Shown here one piece after another: positions 35,486 through 44,827 of a stretch of 64,000 nucleotides of DNA. The first letter of the stretch is position 1. Each line of letters begins with the position of its first letter. The translations under genes were made by a program, and so were the position numbers. A model generated the notes under the pieces. The model was not told the origin of the DNA. It made no database searches and saw nothing but the letters and a program-made list of their open reading frames with translations. The DNA is from Marinobacterium halophilum (GTDB taxonomy: Bacteria; Pseudomonadota; Gammaproteobacteria; Pseudomonadales; Balneatricaceae): assembly GCF_003014615.1 (NCBI RefSeq), contig NZ_PYGI01000020.1:29368-93367 (forward strand). The letters are read 5' to 3'.

Positions 35486-36349
35486 ATGCACCCTATCGTC
35501 ACCGCGTTCTTTGATGAACCGACCTTCACCTACAGCTACATCGTTCAAGATCCTGCGTCATCCAGCTGCGCCATTATCGACTCGGTTCTCGACTTCGACT
35601 ACGCTGCCGGCCGAACCGGCACCGGTTCTGCCGATGCCATTCTGGCCCATGTTGCAGCACAGCAACTGAACGTGGAGTGGATTCTGGAAACCCACGTTCA
35701 TGCCGACCACCTTTCCGCTGCGCCCTATTTGCAGCAGAAGACCGCTGCCAGGATTGGCATCGGTGCCCATATCACCACCGTGCAGGACACCTTCGGCAAG
35801 GCATTCAATGCCGGGACCGATTTCGCCCGTGACGGCAGCCAGTTTGATGCTCTGTTCCATGACGGCGATGCCATCCGTATCGGCAACCTGGAAGGCAAAG
35901 CCCTGCATACCCCCGGGCACACACCGGCCTGCATGACCTATGTTTTCGGCGATGCCGCCTTTGTCGGCGACACCCTGTTCATGCCGGATTACGGCACCGC
36001 TCGTTGTGACTTCCCGGGTGGCGATGCACGTATTCTCTACCGTTCCATCCAGCGCGTCTTCGAATTGCCTGATACTACCCGCCTGTTCATGTGCCATGAC
36101 TACAAGGCACCGGGGCGCGATGTATATGCTTATGAAACCACCGTGGCGGAAGAACGCGCACACAATGTTCACGTCAAGGCCTGTATCAGTGAAGAGGATT
36201 TCGTTCGTATGCGCACCGAACGCGATGCCACCTTGGGCATGCCGCGCCTGATCCTGCCGTCGGTACAGGTCAACATGCGTGCCGGGCAGATGCCACCGGC
36301 AGAAGACAATGGCCAGCGTTATCTCAAGATTCCCATCGATCTGTTCTGA
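35486..36349 (+). CDS. MBL-fold hydrolase, persulfide dioxygenase-like
   Basis: A 287-residue metallo-beta-lactamase-fold protein with the metal motif THVHADH, then HTPGHTPACM and a late histidine in CHDYKAPGRD. The pattern is that of the ETHE1/PDO-Blh group, which oxidises glutathione persulfide to sulfite. It comes 45 bases before a Blh-SQR fusion gene and a SulP carrier, which supports a sulfide oxidation role. GGAG precedes the ATG. Confidence 0.85.
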   Translation: MHPIVTAFFDEPTFTYSYIVQDPASSSCAIIDSVLDFDYAAGRTGTGSADAILAHVAAQQLNVEWILETHVHADHLSAAPYLQQKTAARIGIGAHITTVQDTFGKAFNAGTDFARDGSQFDALFHDGDAIRIGNLEGKALHTPGHTPACMTYVFGDAAFVGDTLFMPDYGTARCDFPGGDARILYRSIQRVFELPDTTRLFMCHDYKAPGRDVYAYETTVAEERAHNVHVKACISEEDFVRMRTERDATLGMPRLILPSVQVNMRAGQMPPAEDNGQRYLKIPIDLF

Positions 36350-36394
36350 AGCTACACCACGGACCCACAATAAAAATATAAAAGGAACACCTGC

Positions 36395-38134
36395 ATGGAT
36401 ATTCATCAGCTAACTCCCTTTTTCAGTGTCAGCCCGCAGATCACGGCTGCTGATATAGGTCTTGCAGCCTCGCTGGGCTTCAAGGCGATCATCTGCAACC
36501 GTCCGGAAGATGAAAGCCAAGACCAGCCGGATATGACCGATATCCGCGCGGCCGCCGAACGTCACGGCCTTACTTGGCACTATCAGCCAGTCATATCTGG
36601 TAATATCACCGATACTGATGTTGCGGCGTTTCGCAAGTTGATGAACGAACTTCACGGCCCCGTACTGGCCTTCTGCCGCACCGGTACCCGCTGTAGCACA
36701 CTTTGGGCTCTGTCTGAGGCTCAGCATCTCGATGTAGAGGCCATTCTCAAGACCACCGCAGCTGCCGGATATGATCTCAGCGCCCAGCGCGACCGATTGC
36801 TGGAGCTGGCCAGATCCAGCGCATCCGACATATCAAGACCCACGACCCACGCCCGACGTCATGACGTGCTGATTATCGGTGGCGGTGCGGCTGGCCAAGC
36901 GGTTACGGGGAGTCTGCTCAAGCGCCAGCCCGATCTGGACATTGCCATCGTTGAGCCTAGCTCCGAGCATTATTACCAGCCCGGCTGGACACTGGTCGGT
37001 GGCGGCGTCTTCGACCGCAAGCAAACCGTCCGTACCATGCGCGACGTGATGCCATCAGCGGTGAAATGGTACCAGGCTGCAGCAGCCTCTTTCCTGCCGG
37101 AGCAGCAGCGCGTGGTACTGGAAAATGGCGAGCAACTGGGCTACCGCATCCTGATTGTGGCACCCGGGCTGACACTGGACTGGGATGCCATTCCAGGCCT
37201 GCGGGACACCTTGGGGCGCAACGGCGTCACCTCCAACTACCGTTTTGACCTTGCTCCCTACACCTGGGAACTGGTCAACAGTACCCGCAAAGGCAAGGCC
37301 TTGTTCACCCAAGCCCCCATGCCGATCAAATGTGCCGGCGCACCACAGAAAGCGATGTACCTGGCCTGTGATCAGTGGCAACGCAGCGGTGCCCTCAAGG
37401 ATCTGGACGTTGAATTCTGTACTTCTGGAGCCGCGTTATTCGGCGTCGCTGCCTATGTACCTGCTCTGATGGAGTACGTTGACCGCTACGGTATTCAATT
37501 GGACTTTCAGCACACACTGATTGCGGTCGACGGTGACAACCGCAGCGCTCGCTTCAAAGTCGTTGATACCGATGGTGAAACGCGTGAAGTCGACAAGCCG
37601 TTCGATATGCTCCACGTCTGCCCGCCCCAGCGCGCGCCTCGCTTCATTAGCGAAAGTCCTCTGGCCGATGCCGCAGGCTGGATCGAATTGAATCCAGAAA
37701 CCATGCAGCACAGTCGCTACGGTGACATCTTTGGTTTAGGTGATGCTGGCAATACACCCAACGCAAAAACCGCTGCGGCTGTCCGCAAGCAAGCACCAGT
37801 CGTCGCAGAGAACGTGCTGCAAGCCCTTAAAGGCCAAGCCCCACGCGCAGTGTATGACGGCTATGGTTCCTGCCCGCTAACGGTTGAGCGAGGCAAGATC
37901 GTACTCGCTGAATTCGGCTACGGCGGCAAATTGCTACCCAGCTTCCCTAGTTGGCTAGTGGAAGGTACCCGACCCAGCCGTCTCTCTTGGTTTCTGAAGG
38001 AAAAAATGCTGCCCTGGATCTACTGGAACACCATGTTCAAAGGCAAAGAATGGCTGGCAGAGCCTGAAATTCTGAACCACCGGCCCGCTGAACACGAAGT
38101 GTCGACAGCCTGTGACTTTAACGAGAAAAAATAA
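36395..38134 (+). CDS. Fusion of Blh-type sulfurtransferase/phosphatase and sulfide:quinone reductase
   Basis: A 579-residue two-domain protein. Residues 1-115 are a DUF442/Blh domain with the active loop FCRTGTRCS (C94, C100), a rhodanese- or phosphatase-like site. From about residue 148 a FAD-dependent oxidoreductase follows (VLIIGGGAAGQAV), related to sulfide:quinone reductase, with PMPIKCAGAPQKAMY and a C-terminal amphipathic tail. It would oxidise sulfide and pass sulfane sulfur to a thiol in one polypeptide, feeding the MBL dioxygenase upstream. AAAGGAAC precedes the ATG. The carrier gene follows after 28 bases. Confidence 0.85.
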   Translation: MDIHQLTPFFSVSPQITAADIGLAASLGFKAIICNRPEDESQDQPDMTDIRAAAERHGLTWHYQPVISGNITDTDVAAFRKLMNELHGPVLAFCRTGTRCSTLWALSEAQHLDVEAILKTTAAAGYDLSAQRDRLLELARSSASDISRPTTHARRHDVLIIGGGAAGQAVTGSLLKRQPDLDIAIVEPSSEHYYQPGWTLVGGGVFDRKQTVRTMRDVMPSAVKWYQAAAASFLPEQQRVVLENGEQLGYRILIVAPGLTLDWDAIPGLRDTLGRNGVTSNYRFDLAPYTWELVNSTRKGKALFTQAPMPIKCAGAPQKAMYLACDQWQRSGALKDLDVEFCTSGAALFGVAAYVPALMEYVDRYGIQLDFQHTLIAVDGDNRSARFKVVDTDGETREVDKPFDMLHVCPPQRAPRFISESPLADAAGWIELNPETMQHSRYGDIFGLGDAGNTPNAKTAAAVRKQAPVVAENVLQALKGQAPRAVYDGYGSCPLTVERGKIVLAEFGYGGKLLPSFPSWLVEGTRPSRLSWFLKEKMLPWIYWNTMFKGKEWLAEPEILNHRPAEHEVSTACDFNEKK

Positions 38135-38162
38135 CCCGAACGCTCCCGACAGGACGCAACCC

Positions 38163-39908
38163 ATGCTCGAACGCTACCTCCCGATGCTCCAGTGGCTGAA
38201 GGTGTATAACCGCAATACACTGACCAGCGACCTGATTGCAGCGATGATCGTGACCATTATGCTCATCCCGCAATCACTGGCCTACGCCCTGCTTGCCGGA
38301 TTACCGGCCGAAGTCGGACTGTATGCCAGCATCCTGCCGCTGGTGGCCTATGCCGTCTTCGGCACCAGCCGAACGCTTGCGGTCGGGCCGGTCGCAGTAG
38401 TATCACTCATGACCGCCGCGGCGGTGGGTAATCTGGCGCTCCAGGGCACGGCGGAGTATTTGGCGGCGGCCACCGCACTGGCGTTTCTGTCCGGGGTAAT
38501 TCTGATTGTCATGGGGCTGCTGCGCCTCGGTATCCTTGCCAACTTCCTGAGTCATCCGGTCATTTCCGGGTTCATCACGGCATCAGGGATCATCATTGCG
38601 GCCAGCCAGCTTAAGCATATCCTTGGCGTCGAGGCCAGCGGCCACAACCTGATCGAGATCCTGCTGTCGATCAGTGCCAGCGTCAACCAGATCAATCTGC
38701 CGACGCTGATCATTGGCGTGAGCGCCACCGCTTTACTGTTCTGGGTTCGCAAGCAGCTCAAGCCGCTGCTGAAACGTCTTGGCATGACCGACCGACTGGC
38801 CGACATCGTTGCCAAGGCGGGGCCCGTCCTGGCGGTCGCCGCGACTACACTGGCCACCTGGGGTTGGGCATTACAAGAACAAGGTGTGCGTGTCGTGGGC
38901 GAGGTACCCAGCGGCCTCCCGGGGCTACAGTTGCCGAGTTTTGATATCGGTCTCTGGCAGCAACTGCTGGTGTCGGCACTGCTGATCAGCGTGGTCGGGT
39001 TCGTTGAATCGGTCTCGGTGGCACAGACATTGGCGGCCAAACGCCGACAGCGCATCGTGCCGGACCAGGAACTGATCGGTCTTGGCAGTTCCAATATTGC
39101 TTCGGCTGTGTCTGGTGGTTTCCCGGTGACCGGCGGTTTCTCGCGCTCAGTGGTCAATTTTGATGCCGGTGCCGAAACGCCTGCCGCCGGTGCCTTTACC
39201 GCCGTGGGGATCGCCATTGCTACCCTGTTGATGACGCCGCTGATCTTCTTTTTGCCCAAAGCAACGCTGGCAGCAACCATTATTGTAGCAGTGTTGTCAC
39301 TGGTCGATCTGGGCGCGTTGAAACGGACTTGGGACTTCTCACGCAGCGACTTTGCCGCCATGTTGGCGACCATTGTACTGACACTGGTGGAAGGCGTAGA
39401 GCTGGGCATCATGGTCGGCGTCGGGCTGTCGATCCTGCTGCACTTGTATCGGACCAGCAAACCGCACAGCGCCATTGTTGGCCGCGTACCGGGCACCCAG
39501 CATTTCCGCAATGTTGACCGCTTCAAGGTGGAAACCTGCAAACAGATCATGACCTTGCGCATCGATGAGAGCCTGTATTTCGCCAATGCCCGCTATCTGG
39601 AAGACAGGGTTTATGATCTGGTGGCCAGCCATACCGACTTGCGCCATCTGGTACTGATGTGCCCGGCGGTGAATCTGATCGACGCTTCGGCACTGGAAAG
39701 TCTGGAAGCGATCAATCACCGCCTGGCCGACAGTGGTGTACATTTTCACCTGTCGGAAGTAAAAGGGCCGGTCATGGACAGCCTCAAGCGCAGCCATTTC
39801 CTTGACGAACTGAACGGCCAAGTATTCATGAGCCAGTATGAGGCCTGGGAAACCCTGGGACGGCTGACTGACTGTACCCACAACGAGCATGCTACAACCA
39901 GCGTCTGA
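38163..39908 (+). CDS. SulP-family anion transporter with STAS domain
   Basis: A 581-residue carrier with about 11-12 membrane segments (start LIPQSLAYALLAGLPAEVGLYAS) and a C-terminal STAS domain from about residue 460 (LVLMCPAVNLIDASALESLEAI). SulP proteins move sulfate, bicarbonate or other anions; next to sulfide oxidation genes, sulfite or sulfate export is the best guess. The start is ATG 38163; a GTG at 38112 would overlap the fusion gene. The 3' end overlaps the convergent methyltransferase gene by 17 bases. Confidence 0.88.
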   Translation: MLERYLPMLQWLKVYNRNTLTSDLIAAMIVTIMLIPQSLAYALLAGLPAEVGLYASILPLVAYAVFGTSRTLAVGPVAVVSLMTAAAVGNLALQGTAEYLAAATALAFLSGVILIVMGLLRLGILANFLSHPVISGFITASGIIIAASQLKHILGVEASGHNLIEILLSISASVNQINLPTLIIGVSATALLFWVRKQLKPLLKRLGMTDRLADIVAKAGPVLAVAATTLATWGWALQEQGVRVVGEVPSGLPGLQLPSFDIGLWQQLLVSALLISVVGFVESVSVAQTLAAKRRQRIVPDQELIGLGSSNIASAVSGGFPVTGGFSRSVVNFDAGAETPAAGAFTAVGIAIATLLMTPLIFFLPKATLAATIIVAVLSLVDLGALKRTWDFSRSDFAAMLATIVLTLVEGVELGIMVGVGLSILLHLYRTSKPHSAIVGRVPGTQHFRNVDRFKVETCKQIMTLRIDESLYFANARYLEDRVYDLVASHTDLRHLVLMCPAVNLIDASALESLEAINHRLADSGVHFHLSEVKGPVMDSLKRSHFLDELNGQVFMSQYEAWETLGRLTDCTHNEHATTSV

Positions 39909-40350
39909 CCCGGTTACAGTACGCTCGATAATCATCACCAAACAACTGCGCCAGAATCCGCTCTTCGGGGCGGATCTGGAAGCGTGTAATCCACACCACG
40001 AACAGCGCCCACAACAGAGGCGCCCCCACCCATCCCAGGTGCATGGACCATGCGATCAATATCAACAGCAGTGACAGGTACATGGGGTTGCGGCTGTACC
40101 GGTAGATGCCACGCGCCACCAGCACTTCACTCTTCTCAGGACAATGTGGGTGTACCGTGGTACCGGCCCGAAAAAAGTGAGCAACCGCTGCCGCACCCAC
40201 TAACAGCGCGATCATCACGGTCAGCCCGATAAGCCATGGCGACACCTCTACCCGCCATGGCTGCGGCGATAATCTATCACCGCTGTACAACAACAACGCT
40301 GTCGTGGCCGCCATCACGGGCGGCGGTATTTTCAACTCCAGCCCCGACAT
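39892..40350 (-). CDS. Isoprenylcysteine methyltransferase-like membrane protein
   Basis: A 152-residue protein of the ICMT/PEMT-like family with four or so hydrophobic segments and the SAM-site pattern GIYRYSRNPMYLS, followed by RPEERIL and YRAYCNRVRRW. The function in bacteria is not settled; likely a membrane methyltransferase of a lipid or small molecule. The start is ATG 40350 after AGGAGG, overlapping the psiE stop (TGATG). Confidence 0.82.
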   Translation of the reverse strand: MSGLELKIPPPVMAATTALLLYSGDRLSPQPWRVEVSPWLIGLTVMIALLVGAAAVAHFFRAGTTVHPHCPEKSEVLVARGIYRYSRNPMYLSLLLILIAWSMHLGWVGAPLLWALFVVWITRFQIRPEERILAQLFGDDYRAYCNRVRRWL

Positions 40351-40793
40351 CAATGGCCTCCTTCGTCAGAGCCATAACGCTGCACGATAAAATAGGCAAT
40401 ACTCATTGCAACCACTATCAGGGCGATGCCCCACAGGTACTCAGCAGGTGTATTGTCCAGATCAAGAATGATCACTTTTCGGGAGATCGCCATCAACGCT
40501 GTCGCGATGACGATTTTGACGTGAATGACATTGTCACGCAGGTAGATGGTGATATTAATGAAGATTTCGATGGCAATCAGTACGGCCATAAACGCACCGA
40601 AGGTAGCCAACATATCCGAGATGGTCAGGATATAGTGTGGCGGGGTCATCAGCTTCTCATACAGCGTCCAGCCCACATCGACAACGCCCATCATGATCAC
40701 GAAGACCATCAGTACCGCCAACAAACGCACGGACCATTTGATCAGACACCCAAGCGCCTGTAGCAATTTTTCATCATGCGGTGTTTTTTCCAT
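40350..40793 (-). CDS. psiE: PsiE-family membrane protein
   Basis: A 147-residue protein with four membrane segments, matching the phosphate-starvation-inducible PsiE family (MTPPHYILTISDMLATFG, INITIYLRDNVIHVKIVIATALMAISRKVIILD). The function is unknown. It forms a two-gene leftward unit with the methyltransferase-like gene and is divergent from the photolyase-type gene. Confidence 0.88.
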   Translation of the reverse strand: MEKTPHDEKLLQALGCLIKWSVRLLAVLMVFVIMMGVVDVGWTLYEKLMTPPHYILTISDMLATFGAFMAVLIAIEIFINITIYLRDNVIHVKIVIATALMAISRKVIILDLDNTPAEYLWGIALIVVAMSIAYFIVQRYGSDEGGH

Positions 40794-40918
40794 GCAGCCT
40801 CCGAAAGTAATCCGGTCAATTCATACTACACATAAAGTGTATTTCCTGCTGTTGGATCGCAGTAAGGAAACCAACGCCCCGTATGGGACGTATCGTGGGA
40901 AAGCAACAAGGAGCTGCC

Positions 40919-42256
40919 ATGAACATCGGACTTTACTGGTTCACTCAGGATCTTCGCCTGGATGACAACCCTGCACTCCTACAGGCGGCCAAACAGTGTG
41001 ACCGCCTTATCTGTGTCTACGTGCACGATCGACAACTTGAGCGTCCGCACACATTCAATTCAACCCGTTTGGGCAGTAAACGTCAGCGTTTTCTGGCACA
41101 GGGGCTGGCAGATCTGCAGCAGCAATTAAGCACGCTGGGCCAGTCGCTGCACCGCTTCGCCGGTGATCCACTTGAAGTGCTGTCCACACTAGTCAGCCAG
41201 ATCAATATTGACCAAATTTTCTGTACCCGCCCCGTTGGCTGGTATGAGGCCCGGCAGTGTGATGCGCTGAGCACCCGTTTCCCACATCTGCAGTGGGTAA
41301 TGCCTGACAGTTATACCCTGTACGCGGATGATCAGCTGCAAACGGTGCTGGCGGACTTTCCTGCCAGTTTCTCCGCGTTCCGCCGCCGGATGGAAACGCT
41401 GCCGGTGCCAGTAGCACGGCCGCGCGTCACTTGCCTGCCCCCTCCACCCAACAGTCATTTACCTGACTCACAACCACTACCAACACCGAGTCCCGCAAGC
41501 AGGGACGAATGGTTCATGGGTGGTGAGCTAGCCGCACAGTCCCACCTTACGCGCTACTTCGGTGACTCGCTGGCGTCACATTACAAAGAGGTGCGTAACG
41601 CCCTGGATGGCCGCGATAACGGTACTCGCTTCTCCCCCTGGCTAGCCCAAGGTAGCCTGTCGCCCCGGCGGGTATATCAGCAGCTGAGCAATTACGAAGC
41701 CAAGCAGGGTGCCAACGAGTCGACCTACTGGATCTTCTTCGAACTGCTCTGGCGCGAGTATTTCCAGTGGTATGCCCGTCACCATGGCAGCCGCCTGTTC
41801 CACCTGCACGGCATTCAGAACCGCCCACCGCTGACCAGCTTTTATCCCCAGCGTTTCAAATCCTGGTGCGAAGGCAGCACCCCCTGGCCATTGGTCAACG
41901 CCTGCATGAAACAGCTGCGCGCTACTGGCTACATGTCCAACCGGGGTCGCCAGATCGTTGCCAGCTGTCTGGTAAACGAGCTGCAGCTGGATTGGCGCTA
42001 CGGAGCCGCCTGGTTTGAGCAAGAGCTGCTCGATTACGATGTCGCCAGCAACTGGGGCAACTGGCAGTACATGGCTGGTGTGGGTGCCGACCCACGCGGC
42101 AAGCGCCGTTTCGATATCAACAAACAGACACAACTGTATGACCCTGAAGGAACCTTCGTTAAACGCTGGCAGGGAGCAGCACAACAGGTCGCCATCGACC
42201 ATGTCGATGCGGCAGATTGGCCTATAAAACCATCCTTGCTCGACAAGCGGCATTAG
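40919..42256 (+). CDS. DASH-family cryptochrome
   Basis: A 445-residue flavoprotein of the photolyase family. The C-terminal FAD domain shows NRGRQIVASCLVNELQLDWR, DYDVASNWGNWQYMAGVG and the RRFDINKQTQLYDPEG block, which is specific to the DASH group. DASH proteins repair pyrimidine dimers in single-stranded DNA or sense light. The start is ATG 40919 after AAGGAG; an upstream in-frame ATG (40883) lacks a ribosome site. Confidence 0.93.
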   Translation: MNIGLYWFTQDLRLDDNPALLQAAKQCDRLICVYVHDRQLERPHTFNSTRLGSKRQRFLAQGLADLQQQLSTLGQSLHRFAGDPLEVLSTLVSQINIDQIFCTRPVGWYEARQCDALSTRFPHLQWVMPDSYTLYADDQLQTVLADFPASFSAFRRRMETLPVPVARPRVTCLPPPPNSHLPDSQPLPTPSPASRDEWFMGGELAAQSHLTRYFGDSLASHYKEVRNALDGRDNGTRFSPWLAQGSLSPRRVYQQLSNYEAKQGANESTYWIFFELLWREYFQWYARHHGSRLFHLHGIQNRPPLTSFYPQRFKSWCEGSTPWPLVNACMKQLRATGYMSNRGRQIVASCLVNELQLDWRYGAAWFEQELLDYDVASNWGNWQYMAGVGADPRGKRRFDINKQTQLYDPEGTFVKRWQGAAQQVAIDHVDAADWPIKPSLLDKRH

Positions 42257-42305
42257 GAGCATATGCACAAAACCTGCAGTCAACTTGCCCTCTTTTTAGC
42301 TGTAT

Positions 42306-42311
42306 ACTGTA
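42306..42311. promoter_or_regulatory. Operator half-site before tetR
   Basis: ACTGTA (TACAGT on the other strand), 35 bases before the regulator start, matches one half of the TACAGTNNTGTA element seen at three other places in the window. The second half is poorly conserved, so autoregulation through this site is only suggested. Confidence 0.3.
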
Positions 42312-42345
42312 TTTTTCCAACTGTTAATCGGAGCAGCATCTCATT

Positions 42346-42936
42346 ATGGCTACCAAGCGCCTATCACGGACCGACTGGGTAAATGCAGCAACTCAGGTTT
42401 TAGCCACAAGCGGTATTGATATGGTTCGCGTGGATAACCTTGCCAAAAAGCTGAAAATTACACGCGGAAGCTTCTATTATCATTTTGATAGCCGTAACGA
42501 CCTACTGCAGGCCATATTGGATGGCTGGCGGTTAAAAGCAACTGAAGCCGTGATTGAAAGTCTTAAAAAAAGATCGTCTGACAGTAAAGAACAGTTGCAG
42601 GAACTGATCGCTCTACCACTGAAAGGTGACAAGGCACACAAGGCAGCTTCAATTGAGATTTCGCTACGCGCATGGGCACGACGAGATGAAATTGCCCGTG
42701 CCACGGTCGACGAAGTGGACAGTTACCGCATCAGTTTTATCGAAGACCTGTTCAAGGATATGGGACATTCACCCCAGCAAGCCAATGACCTGGCTCACCT
42801 GATCTATTCCTTTCTGATTGCGTCTTCCCTGGTAGACCCCGAAGCCTCCGAAGACATTCGTCGAGCACGCTCGGACCGTATTGCCAACTTCCTGGCCGAT
42901 AACTGTCCTCTCTCTGACTGTAAATTCAGAGGATAG
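42346..42936 (+). CDS. TetR-family regulator of the aromatic catabolic genes
   Basis: A 196-residue TetR/AcrR-type regulator. Residues 8-55 form the helix-turn-helix (ATQVLATSGIDMVRVDNLAKKLKITRGSFYYHFDSRNDLL); the C-terminal part is a ligand-binding helical bundle. It is convergent with the TRAP transporter genes. Palindromes of the type expected for TetR dimers lie before the TRAP genes, before the ring-cleavage operon and before the hydrolase gene at 57896, so this is the obvious candidate repressor. The ligand, probably the aromatic substrate or its CoA ester, is unknown. Confidence 0.85.
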   Translation: MATKRLSRTDWVNAATQVLATSGIDMVRVDNLAKKLKITRGSFYYHFDSRNDLLQAILDGWRLKATEAVIESLKKRSSDSKEQLQELIALPLKGDKAHKAASIEISLRAWARRDEIARATVDEVDSYRISFIEDLFKDMGHSPQQANDLAHLIYSFLIASSLVDPEASEDIRRARSDRIANFLADNCPLSDCKFRG

Positions 42937-42940
42937 ATAT

Positions 42941-42977
42941 AAAAAACGGCTACCTCCCAGAGCGGAAAGGTAGCCGT
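42941..42977 (-). terminator. Intrinsic terminator of the TRAP genes
   Basis: ACGGCTACCT and AGGTAGCCGT form a perfect 10-base stem with a 12-base loop. On the minus strand it is followed by six T residues, so it ends leftward transcription from the TRAP operon, just after dctM. It may also stop tetR transcripts. Confidence 0.82.
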
Positions 42978-42997
42978 GGTTCATACATAAACAGGCA

Positions 42998-44284
42998 TCA
43001 CATCATATCAACGAGAACCAAAGACAATGCAGGGAACGCAATAATCAGCATCAATCTGAAGATATCCGCGATCAAAAACGGAAATACCCCCTTGAAAATC
43101 ACCTTCAGGTCAACGTCCGGCACCACTGATTTCAGTACAAACACATTCAGCCCTACCGGCGGCGTAATCAGACTGATCTCAGTCGCTATGACCACAATGA
43201 TGCCGAACCAGATCAGGTCCATACCCATCCCCTGAACTACCGGATAGAATACCGGCACGGTCAGCAGCAGCATCGAAATGGATTCAAGCACGGCACCAAG
43301 CACAAAATAAATCAGGATAATAACCGTCAGCACTCCGATCAAACCAAAATTCAGCCCTTCAATCCAGTCAACAATGGTAAACGGCAGGTTGGATACATTG
43401 ACCAGGTTGGCGAAAATCAGTGAACCGATCAGAATAGCCACCAATGAGACCGTCGTAGCCGCCGAATCTTCCAATGCATCCTGCATCTTCTGCATGCAGA
43501 GCTTGCCACGAATCAAGGTAATCAGAATGGCACCAACCGAGCCTACTCCGGCAGCCTCTGTTGGTGAGAAGAAACCGAAATAGATTCCGCCCAATACAAC
43601 AAAAATCAGCAGCGTAAAGGCCCATAATTGGCGGATGGCCAACAGTTTTTCTTTGAGACTGGCTTCATCACTGTCCGTACACTTATCCTTCAGAACATGC
43701 ACGGTGAACAATACTGCTGCGACATAAAAAAGTATCCCTATGATGCCTGGGATAACACCGGCAACGAACAACTTGCCGATATCCGTTTCCGTAATGATGC
43801 CGTAGAAGACCAGCGCAATAGAAGGTGGTATCAAGATCCCCAACGTGCCACCGGCCGCAATCGAGCCGGTCGCGAGGCCATCGCTGTAGCCAAATTTTTT
43901 CATCGACGGATATGCAATACGCGTCATGGTTGCCGCGGTAGCAAAGCTGGAACCGCAAAAAGTACTGAAGCCCCCAGAAGCACCGATTGTAGTGATCGCC
44001 AGGCCACCCTTATAGTGACCCACAAGTGCGTGGGTTGCATTGTACAGTTCTTCAGCCAAGCCTGACCGGCTGATAATATTCCCCATCAGAATAAACAGCG
44101 GAATAACGGCAAATTCATAGGATAGAACCGTTTCCGTCGCAATCATGCCAAGCTGGCTTAAAGCCGCTCCCCAGCCTTGATAGTAAGACAGGCCAATGAC
44201 TCCTACCAAACCGGTCGCTATCGCAATCGGCACACGTAAAAACAACAGTGTCAGCAGAACAATAAAAGCGATCCACATTTCCAT
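42998..44284 (-). CDS. dctM: TRAP transporter large membrane subunit
   Basis: A 428-residue DctM-type protein with about 12 hydrophobic segments and the typical blocks VPIAIATGLVG, GSSFATAATMTRIAYPSM and ITPPVGLNVFVLKS. It is the ion-coupled translocation subunit for uptake of an organic acid delivered by the binding protein at 44828. It starts two bases after the dctQ stop. An intrinsic terminator follows. Confidence 0.95.
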   Translation of the reverse strand: MEMWIAFIVLLTLLFLRVPIAIATGLVGVIGLSYYQGWGAALSQLGMIATETVLSYEFAVIPLFILMGNIISRSGLAEELYNATHALVGHYKGGLAITTIGASGGFSTFCGSSFATAATMTRIAYPSMKKFGYSDGLATGSIAAGGTLGILIPPSIALVFYGIITETDIGKLFVAGVIPGIIGILFYVAAVLFTVHVLKDKCTDSDEASLKEKLLAIRQLWAFTLLIFVVLGGIYFGFFSPTEAAGVGSVGAILITLIRGKLCMQKMQDALEDSAATTVSLVAILIGSLIFANLVNVSNLPFTIVDWIEGLNFGLIGVLTVIILIYFVLGAVLESISMLLLTVPVFYPVVQGMGMDLIWFGIIVVIATEISLITPPVGLNVFVLKSVVPDVDLKVIFKGVFPFLIADIFRLMLIIAFPALSLVLVDMM

Positions 44285-44286
44285 AC

Positions 44287-44769
44287 TCAGCCCTCTGCCT
44301 CAATCTGATCTCTTTCAGGGAATGCTACAAACAGGCTTATTAAGGCAATAACGGAAAATACGGCCATTACAGCAATAACAATCCATTTTTCCAGCCCTAG
44401 AAACATGAATACATCACCAAACTGCCTTGACTCTTCCATCTGCTGGTAGACCATGTAAACCAACGCAGAGAAAAACACTAATTCAACTAAATAACCAAAC
44501 CAGGTCACAACAATACCCGTTTTTCCTTTGAACAGTTTTTCCAGCAAATCGATGCGAACGTGTTTTCTCTTTTTATGAACGTGATATAGACCCGAGTAGA
44601 AACATATACCCAAACAAATGCCGACCACCTCATAAGAAAAACCGAGCGGACTGTTAAATATGACCCGTCCGAATACATCCATGAATGTAATTCCAGACAT
44701 GACAATCAGGGCCAGAATGGAGATCTTGGCACACAGAAACTCCAATAAATTAAGCAGTGAAATACGCAT
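44287..44769 (-). CDS. dctQ: TRAP transporter small membrane subunit
   Basis: A 160-residue DctQ-type protein with four hydrophobic segments (SGITFMDVFGRVIFNSPLGFSYE, then a hydrophobic C-terminal pair). The start is ATG 44769 with GAGGTGG before it; the frame is open further upstream but that part is not family-like. It lies between the binding protein and large subunit genes. Confidence 0.9.
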   Translation of the reverse strand: MRISLLNLLEFLCAKISILALIVMSGITFMDVFGRVIFNSPLGFSYEVVGICLGICFYSGLYHVHKKRKHVRIDLLEKLFKGKTGIVVTWFGYLVELVFFSALVYMVYQQMEESRQFGDVFMFLGLEKWIVIAVMAVFSVIALISLFVAFPERDQIEAEG

Positions 44770-44827
44770 AGCCACCTCAGTAAGAGAGTGCCGTACAACA
44801 AAAGAATACGACACTCCCAGTCCAGCT

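Noticed and set aside
39912..39923. Another TACAGT operator copy (TACAGTACGCTC)
   Set aside because: Only the first half matches, and it lies inside the convergent 3' end of the methyltransferase-like gene, away from any promoter.
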